Made by a program: the position numbers and the translations under genes
The notes under the pieces: generated by a model
Seen by the model: the letters and a program-made list of their open reading frames with translations, nothing else
The model's database searches: none
Told to the model about the DNA's origin: nothing
Shown: positions 1 to 11,078 of the stretch, piece after piece
Position numbering within the stretch: the stretch's first letter is position 1
Layout of the letters: each line of letters starts with the position of its first letter
From: Galeruca laticollis
Lineage: Eukaryota > Arthropoda > Insecta > Coleoptera > Chrysomelidae
DNA length: 64,000 nucleotides
Direction: 5' to 3'
Assembly: GCA_963921935.1 (NCBI GenBank)
Contig: OY998180.1
Span: 57,986,551 to 58,050,550 of the forward strand

Positions 1-124
1 TTTCTCCAGAATGTCATCGAGTCGATACCACGGAATAAACCAATGGTAGTGCTAGGAGATCGTGTTGGCAATGATACACTGCCGGGTGTTACACAGCGGT
101 TCAAGGAAGAAGTATTGAACCACA

Positions 125-583
125 ATGGAGAACTTTTACTTAACATCTGTGCACTTATTGAGTTACGCATCAATAACACTTTTTTATCACAAGCCACAAT
201 ACAAATATACTTTCGGTAACACGGGAGAACATCAATCAATGATTGATTATATGATAACTAATAGGAATTTGCAACCACCCCAGATACTGGACATAAGAAC
301 TCTTAATTCAGCTAACATCGGTAGCGACCACAAATTGGTACTTGGAAGGATCAAAATGAAATTAAAACTTTGTAAAAGCACAAAACCTGGCACAATTGTG
401 GAGAAGATATGCGTGGAATCGTTGTATGATGGATCAACCCGGAAATTATATCGAAGACGTCTCACGGAAAAATTAGAGAGGGAACCAATAGACGAGACAG
501 ATGACATTAACAACAGCTGGGAGAAATTGAGACGAAATATTAGAGAGGCGCAGCAACTGAAACACTGGGAACACGAAAGATAA
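125..583 (+). pseudogene. LINE endonuclease C-terminal fragment
   Basis: This frame carries the last third of an apurinic-like endonuclease, which nicks target DNA for target-primed reverse transcription. The motif SMIDYMITNR followed by IGSDHKLVLG is the typical D...SDH end of the fold. Upstream, in another frame (35-110), VVLGDRVGND corresponds to the catalytic GDFNARVG block, but the F-N-A part is missing, so the nuclease would be dead even without the frameshift between the two pieces. Confidence 0.7.
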
Positions 584-1358
584 AACAAGGAAAGACTGGT
601 CCCAACAGGACGCCCTGGTTATGTGAAGAAATCAATGAGCAATGTGAGAAGAAACGAAGAGCTTATGTAAAATACAGATCAACACAGACTCTGGAGGATT
701 ACATAGAGTATAAGAGAATTAGAAACATCACCAATACGTTAGTGAGACATGTCAAGAACAAACACTGGGAAGCTTTTTCGAAGAGGGTGGAAAGCGACTT
801 CTACGGAATCCAAAAACAGATATGGCGGCTAATAAGGGACCAGAGAAAAGTGACACATGAGCTGATTAACAGTAATCGTATACCGAAAGAGGATTGGGTG
901 AAATATCTGAAGGAATTATACTAGCAACAGAACATTGAAAATGAACTTAACACACCTGAAATAATGATTAACGATGATATACATGTGAGCAGGGAAGACA
1001 AAAAATCTGCTGTAAAAAAGCTAAAAAACAGGAGTATGGAGGAGAGTGTCTGATCGAACAACTGAAAACGCTTATTGACAACATCTTACACCAACATAGA
1101 CTCCCCGACGAATGGAGAAATAGTACAACAACTCTATTAAAAAAATGCGACAAGGAGGTACCTGCTAATTATAGAGGAATCAATCTCCTCTCCACTTCCT
1201 TGAAATTAACAACAAAAATCTTCACAAATAAAATTAATGAGCACATTACCTTGGCAGATAAACAGCAAGGACTCAGATCAGGAAGATCATGAACGGTCGC
1301 GGTGTTCATTATAAGACAAATAACCGAATAGTCGATCGAATATAACCGCCCAGCCTTC

Positions 1359-1706
1359 GTGGGTTTCATCGATCTAGAAAAGGCGTTCGATCGGATACAG
1401 CTGGAGGATGTGATACAATTGCTCTACGACAGACAAGTGACTCAAAACATCATTAAAACAATTGAAAATATATATAAGAACAAAACGACCCAAACTAAGG
1501 GAGAGTGTGGATTAACGGAGAAAATAGAAGTAAATAATGGCATCCGACAAGGAGACTCCCTCAGTCCCATGCTGCTTAACATCATTATGGATGAAATAAT
1601 AAAGCAGGTTCGCAAACTGAAAGGGTACAAAATGGGAGACAGAGAAGTCAAAATACTATGCTACGCCGATGGCGCTGTGCGAATAGCCGAAAACGAGGAC
1701 GACTAG
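1359..1706 (+). pseudogene. LINE reverse transcriptase palm fragment
   Basis: RT palm region with motif A (FIDLEKAFDR, residues 3-12), motif B (GIRQGDSLSPML) and motif C near the end. Motif C reads YADG instead of YADD: the second catalytic Asp codon is GGC at 1671-1673, which would abolish polymerisation. The frame stops at 1706, and thumb and C-terminal pieces follow in other frames, so this copy is inactive. It belongs to the same element as the endonuclease piece upstream. Confidence 0.8.
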
Positions 1707-2056
1707 TGCATAGATTCAACACAACAGCAAAAAGTTCAGAATGAATATATCAGTGTCGAAAACCAAATGCATGACCACATCTAAAACACCACTTTGATGT
1801 AAACTTGAAATAGAGAATACAATATTGTACAGCAGAAACTGAAGTTTAGGTATCTTGGGATAGAAATATCCGGGTACGGTGATGTTGAGACGAAGGTGAG
1901 AGGGAAAGCCATGAAAGCATCGAGAACAGCACCGTATCTTAATGATATTATATGGAGCAACAAACACATAGGAATAGAGACTCAATCCAGAATATATAAA
2001 CAGCTATTAGACCCATTCTAACATATACTGCGGAAACCAGACCAGATACCTCAAAA

Positions 2057-2332
2057 ATGAAACAAATACTGGAGACAACAGAAATGAAAGTAGTGCGTAG
2101 GGTGACAGGCAAAACACTGTTAGATCGAGAGACGAGTGAGAATATCAGAAGAGCATGTAAAATTGATAATATCAGTGAATGGATTCTGCAAAGAAAGAGA
2201 GAATGGAATGATCATATTAGCCGCACGACACCCGACAGATTGCTAAGGATAACAAGATATAAGTCACCAATGGGACGGAGGTACATCGGAAGACCCCGCA
2301 AACGATGGAGTGACAATCTTTCAGTGGACTAA
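2057..2332 (+). pseudogene. LINE ORF2 C-terminal fragment
   Basis: A 91-residue frame with the end of a LINE polyprotein: a helical TTEMKVVRRVTGKT region, then KREWNDHISR and the basic GRPRKRWSDN close to the stop. This arrangement (basic GRP-K/R-RW about 10 residues before the end) is common in insect RTE-like ORF2 proteins. It is joined to the RT fragment upstream by a frame-disrupted stretch (1707-2056) with no other recognisable content. Confidence 0.7.
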
Positions 2333-2426
2333 AGAGAATAAAGGGACGAAGAAAAACAAGCAAATTTTGCTTACATATAAGAAAGGAGAAGAAGAAAAGT
2401 TTTCTATTCATCGAATTGTCTTACCA

Positions 2427-2642
2427 AATACCACGCGAGCTCAGATCTAGCAGGATATTTTTTCCTGTGGTTTTCTCATACTTACTTTTATGTAGGTAAT
2501 TCAACTCAATCTGTTCAGGCAAAATCACTCGAGCTACGCTCTCGTGATTTTACCAGACCACCTCTCGTTAAATTGCCAATGAAAGTAAGGATTCGAAAAC
2601 AACCACAAAAATATCCGGCTAAATCTGAGCTCTTGTGGTATT
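2427..2642. repeat. Short foldback element (MITE-like)
   Basis: The outer ~60 bp (starting aataccacgcgagctcag) are imperfectly complementary to the last ~60 bp (ending gagctcttgtggtatt). The centre holds a second palindrome around 2522-2552 (aaatcactcgagctacgctc and its complement). The whole 216 bp can fold into one long hairpin. It has no coding capacity and lies directly after the LINE 3' end. A non-autonomous DNA transposon is the likeliest explanation; I saw no clear target duplication. Confidence 0.6.
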
Positions 2643-2871
2643 ACCCCCGAATATGTGTTAACAAAATTAACTAAACTTCTGTAAAAACAATGTTAATATA
2701 GGAGACATATAATTACATTTTAATAGGCTACATAATTTTACTACCAAAAATTCAAGATTAAGCGAATGAAAAGTTGTCAAATACGTGATCTTGTACATAT
2801 TTCAAGATTCTAAAGTGAAGACTCAAAAATTAAAAAAAAATTGATACATCTATTGCAAAGTACACCTAATT

Positions 2872-3107
2872 AGAAATCAATTAACAAAAAATATGATGTA
2901 AGTTTTTTTATAACGTAAAAAAATTCATAAATATTACGATTACGCGCTGACGCACATCGTTCGTTTTGAACTCGAAGCCTCAACATTTGTATAAATTTTC
3001 ATTAACTGTTGCAAAGGACACTTAATAAGCAGCCTGCTAACAAAAAATTGTGATGTAAGTATTTTTTATAACGTCCAAAAAATTCATAAAGCTTATTACG
3101 TTTGCGC
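2872..3107. repeat. Two diverged direct repeats of ~80-90 bp
   Basis: The block 2872-2946 (caattaacaaaaaatatgat, then gtaag, a T-run, taacgt and ttcataaatattacg) recurs in diverged form at 3019-3107 with the same order of landmarks, including gatgtaag and ttcataaagcttattacg. Spacing is ~147 bp. This may be a subterminal repeat of the transposase element immediately to the right, but that link is only positional. Confidence 0.5.
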
Positions 3108-3149
3108 ATAAATGCCCGGAAGTCTATACTAGAGGATGTGCTTGCTCTA

Positions 3150-4135
3150 AAAGTGGTTCATTGTTCATAAATTCATTTTCAATCTGTTTAACATGGTCAC
3201 ATCTAACTTTCCAATAATTTGCAGAAAATGTGTCAAAACATTCATGACAGAATTCTTTAAAATTGGAGGTGACATTTCGTTTGGCCACATATTTTTTAAG
3301 TGCCGCCCAAACACTTTCGATCGAATTTTAGTCCTGGTGCTAAGGGGGTAGCCTTAAAGCCTGCAATCCATGTCGAATAGACAAATCATCAATTTTATAA
3401 GTTTTATATTGCGGTTTGTACACTTTTGCAACGTTATTAAGATCCGGTTTTAGCATTTCTTCACTGTAATATATGTTTCTTTCGTACGCCATTTCATTAT
3501 GATAATCCCCTGTTTTTGACTGGGAGTTCCACATAATACCAGCATTAGGTACAAAACCATTTTCACTTCCTGCATGCACAATAATGAGCCTATTACCTTT
3601 TGAAACGAGTTTTCTCAATCCTTCGTTACACTTGTAGCTCCATCCTTTAAGGTGCATGTGACATGAATGAATGAATGTTTCATCCATATAAATGATAGGT
3701 TTCTTCTGTTCTCTACACTTTTTTATGCTTGGGATATATAGCAGGCGTAAATGTCTGATTTCGTGTGGTTCCATTAACAAACTCCTGTTGTTTTTCATGT
3801 TGGTCCAACGAAAACCCAAAGAATGTATTTGTTTCCGCAGAGATTCTCGACTTCCTGTGAAGCCATATCCATCTGCAAAGGTTTGGTGTACATTTTTCAA
3901 CGTGGGTACTTTTTTCTCGGATATGTAACAATTTATTATGCACCTTCTAAGCACAGTTTTGTCGAATTGATCCATACGGATACTGGACGTTCTTTGTTTT
4001 TTCGTAGGCACATCTGTGTCAGCATTACTTTCTGTCAGAGCTCCTTTTTTAATACGGGAAAGCGTTCTGTGGCTAACTTTCGTAGCAGGAGAAACTCGTT
4101 CAATGACCAGACAATAAAATAAGTCGATATAAATA
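3150..4135 (-). pseudogene. DDE transposase (IS630/Tc1-mariner-like), internally deleted
   Basis: Minus-strand transposase related to IS630/Tc1-mariner DDE enzymes, which cut and rejoin transposon ends. The open frame spans 3340-4011 and extends upstream without a stop to about 4135 (VSHRTLSRIKKG, an HTH-like segment). The first catalytic Asp is in IIYMDETFIHS, followed by VSKGNRLIIVHAGSENG and GDYHNEMAYE. The expected second-Asp block (I-x-D-N-A-x-Y-H) is absent: MAYE runs straight into YYSEEMLKPDL and YKPQYKTYKID. After a frame break near 3335 the frame resumes with WAALKKYVAKRNVTSNF down to about 3150. I estimate a loss of 40-50 residues by comparison with the usual order in this family, so the enzyme is dead. 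Confidence 0.8.
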
Positions 4136-5700
4136 TTGTATTAAAAGTTTTACTCATGTGTATTTTTATACAAATAAAATAAGGAAGTAGTTAAATGTGT
4201 TTTCAGTTGACCGCTCTTTGAAATAAAAACTCTTGTCGTGGTTTTCGGCCCTTTAAAAGAAATATTAATTTCGAAAATACTATATTACGTTTCAGTTCAT
4301 TAGTTGATTTAAACGATCTTTAGATTTTAGTTCAAACACATTTTAATATGACCAAACCGCAATTGTAACTGAAATCGGAAGATGATTCAAAACGAATGAT
4401 AAATCCGAAACCTAATAGAGATAGGTATGAAATGAGTATAATAATTATAAGCTAAAAAACCTATTACGTTTAAATAGGTATCTTACACAAAGTAAACATG
4501 TGCCCTTTTATATACTTCTGTAGACAGAAACAGAATAGTTATTTATGCAACAAGTGCATAAATTGGTGCTTTTTTTCACGAATAGAAAAATTGATGCATG
4601 AGCCGTAGGCATGCAAAAATCAAAATATTTCTCAATCAGGTTGCTCTACTTGGACTAAAAATGGCGTCGATTAGTTTGTCATGATAACATAACGATGCAT
4701 AAAATTGACACATGAGAGCATAAAATTGACACATGAGTGCATAAAATACTTTGTCTCACCCTAATGTCACTTTTTCAAATCGTTTAACAAATAAATATTT
4801 TATGTACGAAAATCGATTTAAAAAATTTACTATCGAGTGTAAATTTGTTAAATAATTACTTTGGTTTAAAAATTTTATTGCAATAATTAAAACTCACCTT
4901 TGTTAATGGAATTGTTTACTTGTCATTGTTTGCCTGTTCGGTCATGAAATTTAAAACGTTTTTATGATCAACTTCACTTTCTGGAGTCGCCATAACAAGT
5001 TAGTATTGCACAACCCCGGTAATCACACTTTTCTCTGAACTGTACTGTCGAAACCAAACATACGAATTCTGCCAGTGAAGTGAGCTCTCGCAATCCGCAT
5101 AAATTAATTTTCCAACCTGTACTACAGTGAAATGTACTAGTGGCAGTGCTCTGGTTGGATATCTTGTAGATTCCTTGATTGAGTGTAATTGTAAAGTTTA
5201 TCTCTGTTTTCCATATTGCTACGATCATGTCATGTGTTACTAATTCTAAAACTTGATCTCCATTTTTAGATAGCTCTCCCACTGATGTATTCTGTTGATA
5301 CATCTCATTGTTTTTAATTTTTTTAATGGGCTTTTGAATTATTCTTTTAATGGGATTATTGTCATTCAATTCTTGGATAAACTGACCTCATTCCGCTTTT
5401 CTCTTGAGTTACTTCCCCTCTTGTGCGACTATATTATTATACTTCATTTCTATCACATTGATAGCACAAACTCACGTAAAAACCTGAAACCAGCAATAAG
5501 CCAGAGGCGGGCAGTTTGTTAAATTTGTTGCGTCAGAGTATAAAAAATAATTTCATTGTAAACTTACTTGTTTATCTCACTTTAGAATTTTAAATTTATT
5601 TTCTTAAATAAAATATGAACTTTGGAAGTTAACAATAAAGCACACATATGAAATTAATAAATTAAAAGAATTATAAACCTTCGTGATTGTTTATCGGTGA
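4136..5700. other. Unassigned AT-rich stretch
   Basis: No credible gene. 4695-4746 holds a short tandem repeat built on gcataaaattgacacatgag. The region is AT-rich with scattered stops. A minus-strand frame at 4974-5369 (131 residues) shows no recognisable domain and is not called. The edge near 5700 is where the Crypton foldback begins. Confidence 0.5.
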
Positions 5701-5705
5701 CTATA

Positions 5706-5832
5706 ATAGTATATTACACACCGAAGTGGGAAGTGATTCATTCCTGTCGTGAGATCAGTTATGATCGAGGTTAGCTATGATCTCGAGACAGGAATGAAAC
5801 TTCCTACTTAGGTTTGTATACTATTTTATTTA
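5706..5832. repeat. Terminal hairpin of left Crypton copy
   Basis: Self-complementary ~125 bp: agtatattacacaccgaag pairs with the cttaggtttgtatact side, and gattcattcctgtcgtgaga pairs with tctcgagacaggaatgaaac. The tip is a short loop around 5775. The same sequence in reverse closes the right copy at 8408-8535, where the loop is longer and contains a further small palindrome (gacgctttgcgtc). Cryptons are not known to need such hairpins, so function is open. Confidence 0.65.
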
Positions 5833-6067
5833 CAACCATCATATTTCGATCAAAATTAATAAATCTCTGTTTCGTTCTGAACATTCCTAAAATATTACAT
5901 TTATCGACAAATTACCAAGAACGCGGTTTCTCAGAATAATCAAGTTGATATATTGTTACCGTGACTACGGGGTATACAATTGTCACCAATATGAGTAAAT
6001 GTCAGATAAAGTCAATAAATGTCAGATAAAGTGGAATATTAAATTCGCGAATTATAAATTGAAAACC

Positions 6068-7240
6068 ATGTCTTCCGACGAAGAATTTATGGATTGTACC
6101 CCACCAGAAGTACGACAGGCTGCTCAAGCAGCAGCCCAGGGCTTGGTGCCAGAGAAAAGTAAGCATCGGTATCTAAAAGCCATTGAATTATATAGGAAGT
6201 GGTGCGAAGAAAAAAAGGTTTAAAATATCGGTTCCGAAAGTGTACTCCTGGCATATTTTGAAGAACATACCAGACAAAAGAAGCCGTCTACTTTGTGGGC
6301 AATGTACAGTATGATTCGAACGATGATAGGAATTGAAGAACAAACTGATATTTCGAAACATGGGAAACTGCTAGCCTTCCTGAAACGACAAAATGTGGGC
6401 TTTAGGCCCAAGAAATCGAACGTATTTTCGAGGAAGAATATAGAGGATTTTTCAAATAAAGCTACAAATAATCTTCTACCGATGAAGGTAAGTTATTATT
6501 TGTGATTCTTTAAATAAGTATTTAAAAAAAACGTGTTTGAGCTAATACAAGTATACTGGTATTATGGTATTAATTTTTCTTATTGTTTTAGGTAGCAATA
6601 ATAATACGCGTACCTGGAGCTTGTCGGACGGACGAATTAGTGAAAATGAAAATGTTGGATGTGGCTTTTTTTGAAAAAAAAAATTTCGGTTGAGATTCCA
6701 GATTTTAAAACACATACAAATAGATCATTTCTCATTACTGATCCAGTATGGGTGAAGATAATTCGAAACTACATAAATTTGAGAAAAAACATAGGAAACG
6801 ATAGATTTTTTGTTCAGTTTAGAGGAGGAATAGCAAGAAATCAACCAATTGGACACAATACAATAGCTAATTGTTCCCAAAAAATTGCTACTTTTTTCAA
6901 TTTAGAGAACTGGAAAGGCTTCACAGGACACGCACTCAGAAGAACCGCCGCTACGTTACTTGCCAACAGTGGTGCAAGTGTACTCCAATTAAAAAGCCTG
7001 GGAGGATGGAAATCTTGTACTGTGGCAGAAGGTTATGTGGAATGCTCAATAAAGAATAAAACGAAAACTGCCACTATGCTGTCCCACTGTGCCATGTCTT
7101 CTGTAGCTATTGCAAGTAGTTCACAAACCTCAGTCATACAACATGAAATTAATTTGTCGCCCAAAGAGACAACTGTTGGCGTTTGTTGTATTTTAGTTCA
7201 TTGCTGTTTTTTATTGTTTGCCATTAAAAAGGTAATATAA
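6068..7240 (+). pseudogene. Crypton tyrosine recombinase (left copy)
   Basis: Crypton recombinases insert and excise circular DNA by a phage-integrase-type reaction through a catalytic Tyr. Exon 1 starts MSSDEEFMDCTPPEV and holds the core-binding helices (RYLKAIELYRKW, PSTLWAMYSMIRTM, ISKHGKLLAFLKRQN). A likely intron lies at 6488-6591 (gtaagt...ttttag). Exon 2 carries the first catalytic Arg (PGACRTDEL), then TGHALRRTAATLL (His and Arg of HxxR), LGGWKSCTVAEGYVE with the nucleophilic Tyr. Lesions: in-frame TAA at 6221-6223 and a one-base gain in the A-run near 6675-6684, judged against the right copy. All catalytic residues are still present. An in-frame ATG at 5999 is an alternative start. 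Confidence 0.8.
6488..6591 (+). other. Predicted intron in Crypton gene
   Basis: Donor gtaagt at 6488 and acceptor ttgttttag ending at 6591 join LLPMK to VAIIIRVPGACRTDEL, restoring the domain across the catalytic Arg motif. The same intron is found at the equivalent place in the right copy (7642-7745, minus) and in the separate Crypton at 33.3 kb, which supports it. Confidence 0.65.
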
Positions 7241-7395
7241 AATTTGTAAAAAAATATGTTATTTTTTTAAATATAAAAAATATTTATCTAGAATAGATGA
7301 AATGAAGGCGGGAAATGAGGGCGGGAAATGACGGCGGCTAGTAGAGGTGTGTAATGTGACACTTTCCAACCTTCAATGACGTTAGTAATGACAGC

Positions 7396-7447
7396 ATTAC
7401 ATATATGGTTGTAAATAAAATATTTTATTTACAACCATATATGTAAT
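7396..7447. repeat. 52-bp perfect palindrome
   Basis: The left half attacatatatggttgtaaa plus taaaat is exactly the reverse complement of the right half, with no spacer. It sits at the boundary where the right Crypton arm starts. Part of it (tttatttacaacca) also occurs near the outer end of the left copy (5823-5840), so the palindrome may derive from an element end. Confidence 0.8.
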
Positions 7448-8158
7448 CTATGTTTTTTCTCAAATTTATGTAGTCTCGAATGATCTTCACCCATACTGGA
7501 TCAGTAATGAGAAATGATCTATTTGTATGTGTTTTAGAATCTGGAATCTCAACCGAAATGTTTTCTTCAAAAAAATCCACATCCAACATTTTCATTTTCA
7601 CTAATTCGACAATCTCCAGATACGCCTATTATTATTGCTACCTAAAACAATAAGGAAAATTAATACCATAATACCAGTATACTTGTATTAGCTCAAACAC
7701 GTTTTTTTTAAATACCTATTTAAAGAATCACAATTAATAACTTACCTTCATCGGTAGGAGATTATTTGGAGCTTTATTTAAAAAATCCCCTATATTCTTC
7801 CTCGAAAATACGTTCGATTTCTTGGGCCTAAAGCTCACATTTTGTCGTTTTAGAAAGGCTAGCAGTTTCCCATGTTTCGAAATATCAGTTTTTTCTTCAA
7901 TTTCTAGCATCGTTCGAATCATACTGTACATTGCCAACAAAGTAGACGGCTTGTTTTGTCTGGTATGTTCTCCAAAATATGCCAGGAGTACAGTTTCAGA
8001 GCCGATATTTTTACCCTTTTTTTCTTCGCATCACTTCCTTCAATGGCTTTTAGATACCGATGCTCACTTTTCTCTGGCACCAAGCCCTGGGCTGCTGCGT
8101 GAGCAGCCTGTCGTACTTCTGGTGGGGTACAATCCATAAATTCTTTGTCGGAAGACAT
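7448..8158 (-). pseudogene. Crypton tyrosine recombinase (right copy, C-terminally truncated)
   Basis: Minus-strand copy of the recombinase gene. Exon 1 (8158-7746) starts MSSDKEFMDCTPPEV; the intron is 7642-7745; exon 2 runs to the palindrome. Compared with the left copy it lacks ~8 bases after KAIE (frame lost) and ~8 bases in the catalytic-Arg segment (GACR lost). It does keep the correct frame at the A-run where the left copy is shifted. The HxxR and Tyr segments are missing altogether. Confidence 0.75.
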
Positions 8159-8407
8159 GGTTTTCAATTCATAATTCGCGAATTTATTATCCAACTTTAT
8201 CTGACATTTATTGACTTTATCTGACATTTACTCATATTGGTGACAATTGTATACCTCGTAGTCACGGTAACAATATATCTACTCGATTATTCTGAGAAAC
8301 CGCGTTCTTGTTAATTTGTCGTTAAATGTAATATTTTAGGAATGTTCAGAACGAAACAGAGATTTATTAATTTTGATCGAAATATGATGGTTGTAAATAC
8401 AATAGTA

Positions 8408-8535
8408 TACAAACCTCGGTAGGAAGTTTCATTCCTGTTTCGAGATCATAGCTAACCTCGACGCTTTGCGTCTCGGTTAACTAACTGATCTCACGACAGA
8501 AATGAATCACTTCCCACCTCGGTGTGTAATATACT
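8408..8535. repeat. Terminal hairpin of right Crypton copy
   Basis: Reverse-complement counterpart of 5706-5832. It contains acaaacctcggtaggaagtt, the palindromic insert gacgctttgcgtc, and ends cggtgtgtaatatactatt. Both outer flanks carry the motif AATAGTATATTAC reading inwards. Confidence 0.6.
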
Positions 8536-8559
8536 ATTCCTATAGTATTGTACCTGTAA

Positions 8560-9375
8560 TATAATTATTAACCACATTATTAAAGTATTTAGAAACACAA
8601 TTAGATTAAAATTAGTAAGTAGTTACTTTTAGAAAGTTGTAATAAATGCGCATAATGCAATGAGCGGAGTCTATGTGAATAATTCCTTCGAGTACAAATT
8701 AAAGCCGTTTTTAATATTTTGGTCAGTTTTCTGGTGGAAATAATACCCACCTGATTAATTAATTAGCTATTTTGCTCGAAAAGATTTATTTAAAAGTTGG
8801 GAATTTACTTTTCATTTGGTTGGTAGGATTCGTTTCCTCTGCAGGGCTGGAGTTGGGGGTCGTAACGTAGCGTTATTAGATTGAGTTTTTGGAGGGTCGG
8901 CTGAGAAACAGCCGAGTGGGGAAAGTAGAAGAAATGTTTTTAAAATGTGTGTAGGATTGAGAGCGTTAGAGCGGAATCTTCGCTAGAAAATGGACCGGAG
9001 GAAATGTTATCTCGGTCAGCAACGAGGCTTGATATTTGGAAGCAGCGAAGTTTTAAAAGTGTATATCAGTTATTATCGGCGAATACGATGGCAAGCCGCT
9101 ACTGGAGTGATTCGGTTTGAATCAGGGACGAAATTTTCAGGGATGCTTCTACTTGCTGGTCACCGTTTTCATTCGGAGTCGCGGAGTAAGATGTTTTCGT
9201 GATATGTCTACATATGAATGTATATTAAAGCGCCCCACGAATACCGTAACAGCAAATGCGAGGACGTAGAGGGGCGGAGCCCATTCAAATTACATAGTTG
9301 GATATATGAGTAGTGTGTACTTAAAACCAAGTGATTGATTTGTGAAACCACTCCCTAGGTAATATTGTTATTACT
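8560..9375. other. Unassigned region upstream of a transposase remnant
   Basis: Slightly more GC-rich than its surroundings (ggagttgggggtcgtaacg; gaggacgtagaggggcgg). It may be the 5' leader of the transposase gene that starts near 9380. The 70-residue plus frame at 8990-9202 shows no recognisable domain and is not called. Confidence 0.35.
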
Positions 9376-9379
9376 TAAA

Positions 9380-10450
9380 TATGACATCAACTACAAGTTT
9401 TACTGTTACTCCAGTTAAAAGTTTTGGTAGTGCTGCCTACACTTTAAGGAAAAAACTATCATATCAAATGTCCATGATTCACTACTAACGTCCTTCAACT
9501 AATGATCGGGAAATAGTTAGTTCCGATATCACTGGAGTTCGAGAAGCGATCATTTATAGATTTTTACGAGACAGAAAAAGGGAAATTGTTAGTTCTGCCA
9601 AGAAGAGTGGGGGTAGTAAGCCATTGGAAATCGAAGAATTTCAAGTATTATTAGAAGACAGGTCCACTCATTAGGTATGCTTTAATAAAGAAATTCCAAC
9701 CTTGGACAAAATCATCACATTAATTGACCAAAATGATGAAGTATCATCAATAAGCAGAGATTGGATTTCACTGATAGAAGTATAATCGGATGTCACTACT
9801 AATTGATAGAGAAGACAATGTATGTTAGAAAGGGATTATCTTAGAACAATTAAAAAGTACCGAGAAGAAGGAAGAAATATTTATTATTTAGACGAAACAT
9901 GGCTAAACGGAGGTTATATCGTATCAAAAATATGGGTAGATACGACGTGAAAAGCTCACACCAGGCGTTCGTCGAAGGAGTATCTACTGGTCTGAATAAT
10001 ATTGCCGTTGGATAAGGACGCAAACTTATTATAATCCATACTGGCAATAAAAATGATTTTGTCAGTAGTGGGTTATCGAATTTTGAGTCCAAATCAACTT
10101 TAGATTACCACGAAAAAATGACCTCCGACGTTTTTGAGGAATACTTTAAGCAGCAGTTAGATTTAATTCCAGAACATTCTGAAATTATTCTGAGTAATGC
10201 ATTCCATTCCATTCAAGACTGGTACAGAAATTGGAAAAAGGTGTGAGTCACACTGACAAAGAAGAACTTAAGATGTGACAAACGGACCATATTATTGATA
10301 AAGATGTGGAACGCATAATAATTATTAACATTGCAGTTGAAGATTCATCATATTCCAATATTACAAGTGAATGTGAATTGGAACTTAAATTACACTATCA
10401 ACCAGTTTTGAGGAAATCCGCCGTTTTTAGGGATACAACTTATTTTTTAT
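9380..10450 (+). pseudogene. DDE transposase (IS630/Tc1-mariner-like) with lost second Asp
   Basis: A second, different member of the same transposase group as 3150-4135. Pieces in order: MTSTTSFTVTPVKSFGSAAY; ITGVREAIIYRFLRDRKREI; then GRNIYYLDETWLNGG with the first catalytic Asp; VEGVSTGLNN; RKLIIIHTGNKNDFVSSG; LDYHEKMTSDVFEEYF; and EIILSNAFHS. The last is the second-Asp block, where D-N-A should stand, but Asp is replaced by Ser (AGT). There are in-frame stops after IWVDTT and in the VG-GRK segment, plus frame changes. The C-terminus continues to LRKSAVFRD near 10430. No inverted repeats could be assigned. Confidence 0.75.
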
Positions 10451-10770
10451 GCTGATTTACTACTATTATTTTAATATTATGTTGTTCCACTATATACATT
10501 CTATTAAAAGACATAGTGCTATTTGCCTAGATAAGCTATAAACGGAATAAATGATGAATAATAATAAATTAATAAATAACATACCAGTTACCTACTACAC
10601 TCATTCACCGCATTCCGTTAAAAACATTTTGAAATTTATATTATATAAATCATAAATTGAATCGGTTCTTCCGTAAAAACCAAATACTCCGTCCTTGACA
10701 GTGATATTTCGGACTTATAATATTCAGAATGATAAGCATTGGACCTCGACAACAATGGTATTCTAATATA

Positions 10771-11000
10771 CAGTGATTCACAGCTTAAATGATGCAGTCG
10801 CTATAACAAAAACTAACTGGTCTCTTTAATTTCTTATAAATGAAACAACTCATTGAAATTAAGTTAGTAGAGAGTCTTCTAAAAAATTATGAATTACTTT
10901 TTGTTTTAAATATGCCTTACTTAATTAACAATAAACAATTAGATAAATTATATCGAATATTAACGTCACAGCTTAAATGTACGAAGGCGACGCTGCTTTG
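10771..11000 (+). repeat. Left terminal inverted repeat of Tc1-like element
   Basis: Matches 12168-12387 in reverse with small gaps. It contains cagcttaaatgatgcagtcg at the outside and cacagcttaaatgtac at ~10968, two direct repeats that are candidate transposase sites. Confidence 0.85.
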
Positions 11001-11078
11001 ATTTCTTAATGCAATTGTTTTTATGTAGTTTGACATTTGAAGATAGCTTTTCACTAAATAAAACGAAGTTGTTTAAGA

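Larger units (their letters stand above)
1..2400 (+). mobile_element. Decayed non-LTR retrotransposon (LINE), endonuclease to 3' end
   Basis: The window opens inside a LINE. Reading frames on the plus strand give, in order, an APE-type endonuclease end (GSDHKLVLG near 321-345), a linker, a reverse transcriptase (FIDLEKAFDR, GIRQGDSLSP, YADG) and a C-terminal region with GRPRKRW near 2290-2310, a signature often seen in RTE-like insect LINEs. The frames are broken by many stops and shifts. The 5' part of the endonuclease lies outside the window. The 3' end is probably the purine-rich tail (repeated gaag) near 2385-2400. Clade assignment (RTE-like) is an inference from the C-terminus and the endonuclease type. 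Confidence 0.8.
5706..8535. mobile_element. Crypton foldback: two inverted Crypton copies
   Basis: Two copies of one Crypton (tyrosine-recombinase transposon) face each other. The left copy (5706-7260, plus) carries both the N-terminal and catalytic parts. The right copy (7448-8535, minus) matches left 5706-6795 in reverse and lacks the catalytic C-terminus. Arms are ~1.09 kb, the centre ~650 bp. Both outer ends carry a hairpin beginning with agtatattacacacc. Right-arm homology stops exactly where a 52-bp perfect palindrome (7396-7447) begins. Each copy has different lesions, so the pair has diverged since duplication. Confidence 0.8.

Noticed and set aside
4974..5369. 131-residue minus-strand open frame
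   Set aside because: No recognisable motif, biased AT-rich composition, no supporting context; chance frame.
8990..9202. 70-residue plus-strand frame
   Set aside because: No domain; region better explained as leader of the transposase remnant at 9380.
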